The notes beneath the pieces were generated by a model. That model ran no database searches, was not told the DNA's origin, and worked only from the letters and a program-made list of their open reading frames with translations. A stretch of DNA of 64,000 bases from Blautia sp. (GTDB lineage: Bacteria > Bacillota > Clostridia > Lachnospirales > Lachnospiraceae). The stretch's first letter is position 1. Every line of letters begins with the position of its first letter. The DNA is taken from the NCBI GenBank assembly GCA_017515325.1, contig JAFWGA010000013.1, forward strand, positions 208,629-272,628. Direction: 5' to 3'. A program made the position numbers and the translations under genes. This document shows, piece by piece, positions 18,470-27,007 of the stretch.

Positions 18470-20560
18470 ATGCAGATTGAAAACGGCAGAGACTATCTTA
18501 GCTTTGTCACAGAAAAACTGAAGGAGCGGATCCGTTCACTGGGCTTTTCCCTGGAGGAAGGGGAGAAGGACATTGAAAAGATGCATGAATACTATTGGGA
18601 TAATTACACGGAGATGGATGAGTATGGCTATGAGAATTTTGATAACCAGCAGGCACTGCTGACATCCATAAAAGCGAATGAGGAGACCTATAAGCTTTTA
18701 CGGCGCTTTCACAAAATGCTCGATTCTCCTTTTTTCGGTCGTGTGGATTTCCTTTTTGAGGATGAAGATGAAGCGGAAATATTATATATCGGGATAGGAA
18801 ATTTTTCGGAAGGTCCTGGTATGCAGCCTCTGATCTATGATTGGAGAGCACCTGTCTGCAGCCTTTTTTACGATTACGATAAGGGAGAGGCCTCCTACGA
18901 AGCTCCGGATGGCAGGGTATACGGAGAGATCATGGCCAAATGGCAGTACAAGATTCGCTATGGCAGGATGATCTATGAGTTTGAGAGTGATATCAAGATT
19001 GATGATGAGATCCTCAAAGAAGAGCTCGGAGCCAGGGGTGAAGACAAGCTGAAGAATATTATCCGGACCATCCAAAAGGAGCAGAACGCAATCATCAGAA
19101 ACACAAAAGATCGCATTCTGGTGATTCAGGGCGCTGCCGGCAGCGGGAAAACCTCTATTGCCCTCCACAGAATAGCCTACCTTTTGTACCATGATCGTCA
19201 ACGCCTGAAATCCTCCAATATCCTGATTCTTTCTCCGAACGGGATTTTCGGGGATTATATCTCACAGATTCTCCCGGAACTGGGAGAAGAAAACATCCGG
19301 GAGATGACTTTCGATCAGTTTGCCCTGGGCAGCCTGGACGGGATCGTGGCAGACTGCGAAGAGCGCTTTGATCAGATAGAAAGGGAAATATCGGCCGCCC
19401 TGCTTCCCCCGGAAAAAAGAGCCAGAGCCCGCAGGCAGATTGATCGCTGTCATAAAAAGCAGAGCCGGGAATTTGCCGGGAAGCTGGAGGGCTATTGTGC
19501 CCTGCTTGAGGATGAGCTGATGAATTTTCATGACGTGGAATACAAAGGTTCTGTCTTTACGGAGGAAGAGATCGTCACGTTTTTTTATGACAGGTTTACG
19601 GATGTCCCTCTCCTGTCAAGGATGAATGAAGTGGCGGAGTATTATATTGACCAGGTGGAAACCCTGAAGGGAAAGAATCTGCCGGATGAGGAAAGAGAGC
19701 TGTTACGGGAAACTTTTCTGGGGATGTATGAGACAAGGGATATCTATATCCTTTATAGCCGTTTCCTGAAGAGTGAGGGGATGAAACCACTCCCTCACCT
19801 TGTTCCGGAAAAGAGGATCCTTCCCTATGAGGACGTATATCCCCTGCTGTATATGAAATACAGGTTGACACGATATCGCCCGGACAATTCTGTCCGTCAC
19901 CTGGTCATTGATGAGATGCAGGATTATTCCTGGATTCAGTATGCCATCCTGCAGAAGCTCTTCTCCTGCAGGATGACCATCCTGGGAGATAAGGCCCAGA
20001 CCATAGAGGAAAAACAATCGGATGTGCTTTCCTTTCTTCCCAGGATTCTGGGAAAGGAGATCCGTCAGATCCGGATCAACAAATGCTATCGCAATACGAT
20101 GCAGATTGCTCTTTTCGCGAATGCATTGCTGGGGATAAAGGATATGGAACTGGTGGAGCGAAGGGGAGAGGAGGTTCATCAAAGCTCATACCCCGATGAG
20201 GAAAAAGCAATCGAACAACTGGCAGAGGACATCTGGGCCAATAAAGAGCGTTTCGAGACCGCAGCGGTAATTACCCTGACAGAGGCTGAGGCGGCTGCGG
20301 CGGAGAAAATGCTGAAAAAACTCCTTTCCGAAAAGGGGTATGATGTCAAGAGGAGACTGAACTATCTCCACAGATACAGCAAGGGATTCAAAAGAGGGCT
20401 TACGGTGACGACCTTCTATCTGGCAAAGGGGCTTGAGTTTGACCATGTGTATGGGATTCTTCCTCAGGGAGCTGCAAAGGAGCCCTTGCTTCGGCAGGCA
20501 GAGTATATTATGGCTACCAGGGCGATGCATCTTCTGTATTTTTATCATTACGGCGGATAA
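18470..20560 (+). CDS. helD: HelD-like superfamily 1 helicase (RNA polymerase recycling)
   Basis: UvrD/Rep-like ATPase of the HelD group, which removes stalled RNA polymerase from DNA in Gram-positive bacteria. A helical N-terminal arm (about 1-85) precedes the family-specific block DWRAPVCSLFYDY (124-136). Walker A is GAAGSGKTS (221-229), followed by LHRIAYLLYH. Further motifs are VIDEMQDYSWIQ, ILGDKAQTI, INKCYRNTMQI and a C-terminal VTTFYLAKGLEFDHVYG. At 696 residues it is a little shorter than Bacillus HelD (774). ATG 18470 is preceded by AAAGGAGACACC. It has no operon partner; the tRNA genes upstream diverge from it. Confidence 0.88.
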   Translation: MQIENGRDYLSFVTEKLKERIRSLGFSLEEGEKDIEKMHEYYWDNYTEMDEYGYENFDNQQALLTSIKANEETYKLLRRFHKMLDSPFFGRVDFLFEDEDEAEILYIGIGNFSEGPGMQPLIYDWRAPVCSLFYDYDKGEASYEAPDGRVYGEIMAKWQYKIRYGRMIYEFESDIKIDDEILKEELGARGEDKLKNIIRTIQKEQNAIIRNTKDRILVIQGAAGSGKTSIALHRIAYLLYHDRQRLKSSNILILSPNGIFGDYISQILPELGEENIREMTFDQFALGSLDGIVADCEERFDQIEREISAALLPPEKRARARRQIDRCHKKQSREFAGKLEGYCALLEDELMNFHDVEYKGSVFTEEEIVTFFYDRFTDVPLLSRMNEVAEYYIDQVETLKGKNLPDEERELLRETFLGMYETRDIYILYSRFLKSEGMKPLPHLVPEKRILPYEDVYPLLYMKYRLTRYRPDNSVRHLVIDEMQDYSWIQYAILQKLFSCRMTILGDKAQTIEEKQSDVLSFLPRILGKEIRQIRINKCYRNTMQIALFANALLGIKDMELVERRGEEVHQSSYPDEEKAIEQLAEDIWANKERFETAAVITLTEAEAAAAEKMLKKLLSEKGYDVKRRLNYLHRYSKGFKRGLTVTTFYLAKGLEFDHVYGILPQGAAKEPLLRQAEYIMATRAMHLLYFYHYGG

Positions 20561-20607
20561 GGAAGCCTGCTGCCCCTGGTTCCGCCAGCGCTCGTCCTGT
20601 CCTCTAC

Positions 20608-20636
20608 TTGACATCAAAAGGGGGAGAAGGTAAAAT
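20608..20636 (+). promoter_or_regulatory. Promoter of the lipoprotein gene
   Basis: TTGACA (20608-20613), 17-bp spacer, TAAAAT (20631-20636), 60 bp before the start codon. Confidence 0.72.
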
Positions 20637-20695
20637 AACGGTGTCTATTGTTGATAGGGGGAGAATAGAGTAATAAGGAGATAAGGAGGTTTTAC

Positions 20696-21700
20696 ATGAA
20701 GAAAAGAGCGATACTATCTGTTTGCTTGTCGATATTGTGTACAGTCTCTGCATTGCTGACTGGCTGTGGCGGCCCTGTCAAAGAACCGGCTCAGACGATT
20801 CTGACGACTGTTACGCCCACTGAGACGCCTGATGCACCAACGGCTACACCTACACCGGTTCCGAATCTGATCGGCACGACCTATCGGTCTCCGGACGGTA
20901 CCTTTACCATAGAAGTACCGGATGAGGGCTGGAGAATCAAAGCAGAGGACACCAATCTTGCCAGTTTTGAGCTGGCGAATGTGGGTACGATCCGGATTTT
21001 GCATGGCCAGGGCGAGGGAGCTATGTCGGCTGTCGTCATTCCGGATACCTACGATCTGGCAGTTTCTCTGGAGCAGGCCGCCGGTTTGGACGCAGGGATT
21101 GACTTTGAGATTCCGGATTACAGTGCGGATGCGGTCGGCAATGCCTATATTTATGACTACACGGTACACTATATGGATGCGATCAAGAGTGATGGCAAGC
21201 ACTATACGGTAAACCGGTATCTGGTGTCTGACAATGAGTATTACAGTCTGCTGGGAACCGTCATGGATGAAAATTCTCTGGCAGAGATTCGAAAATCTCT
21301 GGAGTCTTTCCATATCCTCAATGGGACTGCGCTTTCAGACGCGGCTCCGGGAAATGAAAAGCAGGAAGCGGCGGATACTCCGGTTCAGACGCAGACAGTC
21401 GGTGATGACAGTGTCCAGTCACCCTCCGCTGACGTGAGTCAGCCGTCGGCTTCTTATTATGCGCAGGACGGCAGCAATTATACCGAGGAGCAGCTCTGGG
21501 ATACCAATCAGACCCGTACCATCTACCGCAATTCGGACGGCACTCCTATCGTGATCGTCCCGGATGGGTACGGCGGCTGGAATGACTCCTTCGGAAATTC
21601 CTACTACTTTGTAAACGACCAGGATGTCTATGATCAGAATGACGTGGATTTCTACTGGCACGGAGAAGCCGGTGATGTGGCGTTTATGCCCATTGAGTAA
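20696..21700 (+). CDS. Secreted lipoprotein of unknown function
   Basis: 334 residues with a lipoprotein signal peptide ending in the lipobox LTGC (Cys24 region), then a Thr/Pro-rich spacer (TPTETPDAPTATPTPVP). A globular region about 60-205 begins YRSPDGTFTIEVPDEGW and resembles small extracellular domains that follow such spacers. A Gln/Ser/Asp-rich linker leads to a C-terminal segment with repeated Tyr and Asp, including RTIYRNSDGTPIVIVPDG. Start ATG 20696 follows AAGGAGG. It is monocistronic, with its own promoter and terminator. I do not recognise a named family. Confidence 0.75.
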   Translation: MKKRAILSVCLSILCTVSALLTGCGGPVKEPAQTILTTVTPTETPDAPTATPTPVPNLIGTTYRSPDGTFTIEVPDEGWRIKAEDTNLASFELANVGTIRILHGQGEGAMSAVVIPDTYDLAVSLEQAAGLDAGIDFEIPDYSADAVGNAYIYDYTVHYMDAIKSDGKHYTVNRYLVSDNEYYSLLGTVMDENSLAEIRKSLESFHILNGTALSDAAPGNEKQEAADTPVQTQTVGDDSVQSPSADVSQPSASYYAQDGSNYTEEQLWDTNQTRTIYRNSDGTPIVIVPDGYGGWNDSFGNSYYFVNDQDVYDQNDVDFYWHGEAGDVAFMPIE

Positions 21701-21713
21701 AAAATGCCGCCGG

Positions 21714-21739
21714 TGCGGTCGCCCAAGTGACCGATAGCA
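21714..21739 (+). repeat. Dispersed GCGGTC...AAGTGRCCGAT repeat, partial copy
   Basis: GCGGTCGCCCAAGTGACCGAT (broken form: GCGGTC at 21715-21720, AAGTGACCGAT at 21725-21735) parallels 61980-62000, and the right part parallels 49912-49920. It is located just after the lipoprotein stop codon. Confidence 0.45.
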
Positions 21740-21760
21740 AGGCCGAAATGTTTTGGAAAG

Positions 21761-21809
21761 CCCAGGTGTCAGGACGGATTTTCCCTCGTTGATGCCTGGG
21801 ATTTTTTTT
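21761..21809 (+). terminator. Terminator after the lipoprotein gene
   Basis: CCCAGGTGTCA (21761-21771) pairs with TGATGCCTGGG (21790-21800) through two G-U pairs, followed by ATTTTTTTT. Confidence 0.8.
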
Positions 21810-21858
21810 GCAGGGCGCCGAATGGAAGAAAGGAAAAGAAAGGTAGGACAGATTATTT

Positions 21859-22650
21859 ATGGAGGATCAGTATCAGGAATTTGCATCGGTCTATGACCTT
21901 TTTATGGACAATGTGGACTACGAAGGATGGGCAGAATATCTGGTGGGTATCCTCTCCCAGGCAGGCATCCGAGATGGGCTGATTCTGGATTTGGGCTGCG
22001 GAACCGGCACCATGACAGAACTGCTTGCCCAGGCCGGCTATGATATGATCGGTGTGGACAGTTCTGCCCAAATGCTTTCCGAGGCCTTGAGCAAAAGGGA
22101 AAGGACGGGCAGCAGTATCCTTTATCTGGAGCAGCAGATGCAGGACTTCGAGCTCTATGGAACAGTCAGAGGCATTGTCAGTGTCTGTGACAGCCTGAAT
22201 TATATCCTCAGCGAAGCCGAACTGCTGCATGTTTTTTCCCTGGTTGATAACTATCTTGATCCCGGCGGTTTCTTTATTTTTGACATGAATACACCTCGGG
22301 CTTATGAAGAGATAGCGGATCAGACCATTGCAGAAAACAGGGATGATTCCAGTTTTATCTGGGAAAACGCCTACGATTCGTCCACCAGGATCAATGAATG
22401 CCTTCTGACCCTTTTTATCCGGGAAAAGGATGAGAGATGCTCCGCCGGTAAGCCCTTTTTTACCAGAACGCAGGAATATCATGTCCAGAAAGCCTATGAG
22501 CTTGAGGAGGTCTGCCGCCTTCTCAAGGAAGCCAGGCTTCAGGTCCTGGGAGTCTATGATGCCTACACAGACCTTCCGGCGACAGATTCAAGCAAAAGAG
22601 TAAGCTATATTGCCCGGGAGATGACAAAAAGCTTACAGGAAAAGGAGTAG
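21859..22650 (+). CDS. Class I SAM-dependent methyltransferase
   Basis: 263 residues with a Rossmann methyltransferase core: motif I LILDLGCGTGTMTE near residue 40-55, the acidic end of strand 2 in MIGVDSSAQML, and FDMNTP after the cofactor domain. The N-terminus YQEFASVYDLFMDNVDYEGW is typical of the small-molecule/unknown-substrate group often placed next to hslO in Firmicutes. Substrate unknown. ATG 21859 begins the run MTase-hslO-addB-nadE on the same strand; hslO starts 10 bp after its stop. Confidence 0.85.
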   Translation: MEDQYQEFASVYDLFMDNVDYEGWAEYLVGILSQAGIRDGLILDLGCGTGTMTELLAQAGYDMIGVDSSAQMLSEALSKRERTGSSILYLEQQMQDFELYGTVRGIVSVCDSLNYILSEAELLHVFSLVDNYLDPGGFFIFDMNTPRAYEEIADQTIAENRDDSSFIWENAYDSSTRINECLLTLFIREKDERCSAGKPFFTRTQEYHVQKAYELEEVCRLLKEARLQVLGVYDAYTDLPATDSSKRVSYIAREMTKSLQEKE

Positions 22651-22660
22651 GGGAATATAT

Positions 22661-23545
22661 ATGGAAGATTATATGGTACGTGCAGTGGCTGCCAACGAGC
22701 AGATCCGGGCTTTTGCCGCAGTCACGACAAATCTGACAGAGGAAGCCCGCCGTCGTCATAATACCAGCCCTGTCGTCACGGCAGCTCTGGGACGCCTTCT
22801 GACGGGAGGCGCCATGATGGGCATTATGATGAAGGGAGAGAAAGATCTCCTGACGATCCGGGTCAAGGGGGACGGTCCTGTCGGAGGGATCACTGTCACT
22901 GCGGATTCGAAAGGCAATGTGAAGGGATATCCGGAAAATCCCCAGGTCATGATCCATGCCAGACCGGACGGGAAACTGGATGTAGCCGGGGCAATAGGCC
23001 GTGGCATCCTCACGGTTATCAAGGATCTGGGTATGAAGGAGCCCTATAGCGGGGAGGTAGACCTTCAGACGGGGGAGATCGGCGATGATCTGACCTATTA
23101 CTTCGCGGCAAGCGAACAGATCCCCTCAGCGGTGGGAGTGGGCGTGCTGATGAACCGCGACAATACGGTCCGCCAGGCAGGCGGCTTTATCCTGCAGGTA
23201 ATGCCCTTTGCCCAGGAAGAGGTGATAGCCAGGCTGGAGGAAAATGTAGGAAAGGTGAAGTCTGTGACGGCCATCCTGGAAGAGGTTAAAACACCGGAAA
23301 AGCTTTTGGAAACTCTGCTTGCCGGCTTTGACCTGAAGATCAACGAAAAAGTTCCTGCCTTTTTTTCCTGCAATTGCAGTAAGGAAAGAGTCGAGAAGGC
23401 CCTGATCAGCATAGGGTGCAAGGAACTGAATGAGATGATCCAGGAAGGAAAGCCGATAGAGCTGAATTGTCATTTCTGCAATACCCAGTATGAGTTTACG
23501 GTAGAGGAACTCAAAAAAATCCTGCGCCAGACCAAGAGAGCTTGA
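22661..23545 (+). CDS. hslO: Redox-regulated chaperone Hsp33
   Basis: Cytoplasmic holdase chaperone activated by oxidative unfolding. The four zinc-binding cysteines that act as the redox switch are present near the C-terminus: SCNCSKE (CxC) and NCHFCNTQYEF (CxxC). The N-terminal domain has the family block GRLLTGGAMMGIMMK. The 294-residue length is standard. It follows the methyltransferase by 10 bp and lies 81 bp before addB. Confidence 0.95.
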   Translation: MEDYMVRAVAANEQIRAFAAVTTNLTEEARRRHNTSPVVTAALGRLLTGGAMMGIMMKGEKDLLTIRVKGDGPVGGITVTADSKGNVKGYPENPQVMIHARPDGKLDVAGAIGRGILTVIKDLGMKEPYSGEVDLQTGEIGDDLTYYFAASEQIPSAVGVGVLMNRDNTVRQAGGFILQVMPFAQEEVIARLEENVGKVKSVTAILEEVKTPEKLLETLLAGFDLKINEKVPAFFSCNCSKERVEKALISIGCKELNEMIQEGKPIELNCHFCNTQYEFTVEELKKILRQTKRA

Positions 23546-23626
23546 GACTGCTGGTTCAAAAGCTTTCATCTTTTCCGGCAAATCCCGATGCCGTGACCCG
23601 TGGAAAGCTCTCAGAAAGGAAAGATC

Positions 23627-26600
23627 ATGCCTGTGACATTTATTGTAGGTAGCTCCGGTGCAGGAAAATCCTTCCATGCTTATCAGACCTTGATACAGGA
23701 AGCTGTCAGAATGCCCTCCCGGCAGTTTTATGTTATCGTACCGGAGCAATTCACCATGCAGACCCAGAAGACCTTAGTGACCATGCATCCGGGCGGAGGC
23801 ATTCTGAATATTGATGTATTAAGCTTTAAGCGCCTTGCTTACCGGGTATTTGAGGAGGTGGGGTCAGACACCGGTCAGGTTCTTGAGGATACGGGAAAAA
23901 GCATGCTGATCCGGCGGATTTCTCAGGAAAAGAAAAAGGATCTCCCCTATCTGGGCAGCCAGATGAAAAAGCCCGGATATATTGACGAGGTAAAGTCGCT
24001 GCTGTCAGAATTCATGGAGTACGACATCCGGCCTCAGGAGCTTTCTCATATCATGGAAGCAGCCAGGGAGGACTCCCTGCTGGGGTTAAAGCTGAAGGAC
24101 CTGGGAAAGATTTATGAAGTCTTTACCGATTACTTAAGAGATCACTATATCACAGCCGAGCAGCTCCTTCAGCAGCTTCCCATGGCCTTGTCCCGTTCCG
24201 GCAGGATTGCGGGAAGCATAATGGTATTTGACGGGTTTACCGGCTTTACGCCGGTACAGCTTTCGGTGATTCGGGAGCTTTTATCGCTATGTGCCCAGGT
24301 CAGGATCACCGTTACCATGGATCTGGGAGAAAACTATCTGTCTGCAGGAAAGCTTCATCAACTGTTCTATATGAGCCATAGAATGATCAGCGCGGTAAAC
24401 AGGCTGGGGCGGCAGGAAGCCCAGATTGTCCGGGTCAGTCCCGGAAAGAGCAGCCGTTTCGGCCATGCTCCTTCCCTTCGTTTCCTGGAAGAAAATCTCT
24501 TTCGATACCGGAAAACAGTCTATGGGACTGAACCGCGGGAGATCAGGATGTTTGCAGCCCAGACTACCGTTGACGAGCTCTACGAGGTGGCCAGGAGGAT
24601 CAGCCATCTGGTACGGACGCAAGGCTGCCGCTATGGGGACATCGCCCTGATCACCGGGAATCTGGAGGAATATGCCGATCTGGTATCCCAGGTCTTTTCC
24701 CAGGCAGATATTCCTTTTTTCCTGGATCAGAAGAGAAGTGCATTGATGAATCCGGCAGTGGAATATCTCAGGGCTGCGCTGGACATGGTATATCAGAATT
24801 TTACCTATGTCAGCGTGATGCGCTTTCTCCGCAGTCAGATGACTGACTTTTCCCTTGAGGACGTGGATCGGCTGGACAATTATCTCCTTGCCCTAGGAAT
24901 CAGAGGATGGAAGGCATGGCAAAAGCCTTGGGAGAGAACCTGCCGAGGGTATACGGCAAAAGACCTGAAGGAACTGAACAGAATGAGGGAGACCTTTATC
25001 GGTATGGTAAAAGGCCTGGTAGAGGGCTTCGCGGGAAAAGCAGGCAGAGTAAAGGAATATGCAGAATGTCTTTACGATTTTTTATGGAGAAGCAGGCTGC
25101 AGCAAAAGCTGAGCGATCTTGAGGTAATGTTCCTGACACAGGGGAGAAAGGATCTGGCCAGGGAGTATGCCCAGATTTATGGTGCCATCATAGGACTCCT
25201 GGACAAGATGGTTGAAATCCTGGGCGAAGAAAGTGTCAGCCTGGAGGAGTTTCGCCAGCTTGCCCAGACTGGCCTTTCCCAGATCGAAATTGGCCTGATT
25301 CCGGCCAGCCAGGATCAGGTGATGGTAGGAGACATGGAGCGCACCAGGCTCAGAGATGTCAAGGTGGTTTTTTTTACCGGCGTAAATGAAGGGAATATTC
25401 CCAAGAGCTCTGACGCGGGAGGCTTTTTGACGCAGACGGATCGGGATTTTTTCCAGAAGGAGGGAGTTGAGCTGGCACCTGGCCCCAAAGAGCAGGTAAG
25501 CATCAGTCGCTTCTACCTTTATCTGAACATGACCAAGCCTTCCCGGCTTCTGTGCCTCTCCTACAGTCTGTCCAACAGCAAGGGAGAACCCCTCCGCCCG
25601 GCTTATCTGGTCGGTATGATATGCCAGATGTTTCCCCTTTTGAAGACGGTGTCTGTCAGTGACGGCCAGGAGCAGGCAGAAAACAAAAGGGCGGGAGTGC
25701 GCTGGCTGTTTTCAAAGATGCCACAGATGCCAGGGAAGTCCCCGAAAGAGCAGGAGGAGTTTGCCGGACTGTATCGATGGTATCTGAAAGACTCTTATTA
25801 TGGTCCCTTGGTCAGGAAACTGGAGGAGGCGGCTTTTGCAGAAAGACCGAAGGACTATCTTGGCCGCGCGGTGGCAGCAGCCCTTTACGGCGAGATCTCG
25901 CCTAACTCTGCTACCCGGCTGGAACAATATAGTGCCTGTGCCTTTGCGCATTTTCTCCAATATGGGCTGCAGCTGGAGGAAAGGGTGGAATATGAGTTTA
26001 AGGCTTTGGATATGGGAAGCGTCATGCACCAGGCATTGGAACGCTTCAGCGAACAGATAAAGGAAAAGGGCTTATCCTGGGTCGGAATAGAAGACCAAGA
26101 GAGAGATACCCTGCTCAGGGACTGTGTAGAGCAGGTATCCGCCGAATACGGAAATACCATTCTCGCCAGCAACGAGAGAAACCGCTATATGACGGAACGG
26201 ATCCAGAGGATCCTTCTGCGCACGGTCAAGATCCTGCAGGCGCAGCTGAAAAACGGTTCTTTTGAGCCGGAAAGCTTCGAACTGGCCGTTGAAGGCGGTC
26301 GGATCGACAGGGTGGATATCGATGAGTCGGACGGCAGGATTTGGATAAAGGTGATTGATTATAAAACCGGAAGCACCAGCTTTGACCTGGCAAGTGTCTA
26401 TCATGGCCTGCAGCTTCAGCTGATGATTTACCTTGAGGCGGCCCGAGCCGTGGAGGCAGAGGCGCATCCTGGCTGTGAGATCCTTCCGGCAGGTGTCTTC
26501 TACTATAACATCCGTGATCCCTATGTGGAAGGCAGCCTGGATACGACGCCGGAAGAGGCTCAGGAGGCTATTGCGAAGGCCTTGAAAATGAATGGCCTGG

Positions 26601-26962
26601 TCATGGCGGATGTGGAGATAGCCCGTCGTTTGGATTCTACCTTTCAATCCCTGCCCCTGGGGGTGACGAAGGACGGGAGATTTACCAGGTATTCCAGTGT
26701 GGCAACAAGAGAGCAGTTTACCCTGCTGGGGGATTATGTAAGGGAAAAGATCCGCCGGTCCATCGAAGAAATCCAGGCCGGAAATGCCCTTATCCAGCCT
26801 TATGAATGGAGAAACCGGACTGCTTGTGACTGGTGCGCTTATGCTGGGGTATGCGGCTTCGACCAGAAGATTCCCGGTTTTTCTTATCACACTCTCGCCG
26901 ATTATCCGGATGAAGAGATATGGGAACTGCTGGTTCAGGCTGATAAAGATAATAAGAGGTAA
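23627..26962 (+). CDS. addB: AddB subunit of the AddAB helicase-nuclease
   Basis: Partner of AddA in processing double-strand breaks for recombination (RecBCD-equivalent). The Walker A motif is at the very N-terminus (VGSSGAGKSFHAYQ). A RecB-type nuclease domain occupies the C-terminus, with IKVIDYKTGSTSFD and the iron-sulfur cluster cysteines: one in EQYSACAFAHF and three in ACDWCAYAGVC. ATG 23627 is chosen because AGAAAGGAAAG precedes it; GTG 23600 in frame lacks a site. At 1111 residues it has normal length. Unusually, addA is not directly downstream; nadE and a reversed gene lie between. Confidence 0.95.
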   Translation: MPVTFIVGSSGAGKSFHAYQTLIQEAVRMPSRQFYVIVPEQFTMQTQKTLVTMHPGGGILNIDVLSFKRLAYRVFEEVGSDTGQVLEDTGKSMLIRRISQEKKKDLPYLGSQMKKPGYIDEVKSLLSEFMEYDIRPQELSHIMEAAREDSLLGLKLKDLGKIYEVFTDYLRDHYITAEQLLQQLPMALSRSGRIAGSIMVFDGFTGFTPVQLSVIRELLSLCAQVRITVTMDLGENYLSAGKLHQLFYMSHRMISAVNRLGRQEAQIVRVSPGKSSRFGHAPSLRFLEENLFRYRKTVYGTEPREIRMFAAQTTVDELYEVARRISHLVRTQGCRYGDIALITGNLEEYADLVSQVFSQADIPFFLDQKRSALMNPAVEYLRAALDMVYQNFTYVSVMRFLRSQMTDFSLEDVDRLDNYLLALGIRGWKAWQKPWERTCRGYTAKDLKELNRMRETFIGMVKGLVEGFAGKAGRVKEYAECLYDFLWRSRLQQKLSDLEVMFLTQGRKDLAREYAQIYGAIIGLLDKMVEILGEESVSLEEFRQLAQTGLSQIEIGLIPASQDQVMVGDMERTRLRDVKVVFFTGVNEGNIPKSSDAGGFLTQTDRDFFQKEGVELAPGPKEQVSISRFYLYLNMTKPSRLLCLSYSLSNSKGEPLRPAYLVGMICQMFPLLKTVSVSDGQEQAENKRAGVRWLFSKMPQMPGKSPKEQEEFAGLYRWYLKDSYYGPLVRKLEEAAFAERPKDYLGRAVAAALYGEISPNSATRLEQYSACAFAHFLQYGLQLEERVEYEFKALDMGSVMHQALERFSEQIKEKGLSWVGIEDQERDTLLRDCVEQVSAEYGNTILASNERNRYMTERIQRILLRTVKILQAQLKNGSFEPESFELAVEGGRIDRVDIDESDGRIWIKVIDYKTGSTSFDLASVYHGLQLQLMIYLEAARAVEAEAHPGCEILPAGVFYYNIRDPYVEGSLDTTPEEAQEAIAKALKMNGLVMADVEIARRLDSTFQSLPLGVTKDGRFTRYSSVATREQFTLLGDYVREKIRRSIEEIQAGNALIQPYEWRNRTACDWCAYAGVCGFDQKIPGFSYHTLADYPDEEIWELLVQADKDNKR

Positions 26963-27007
26963 TGGTGAGCAGATACGGTTACGATACAGTAAAGGAAAGG
27001 AGCAAGA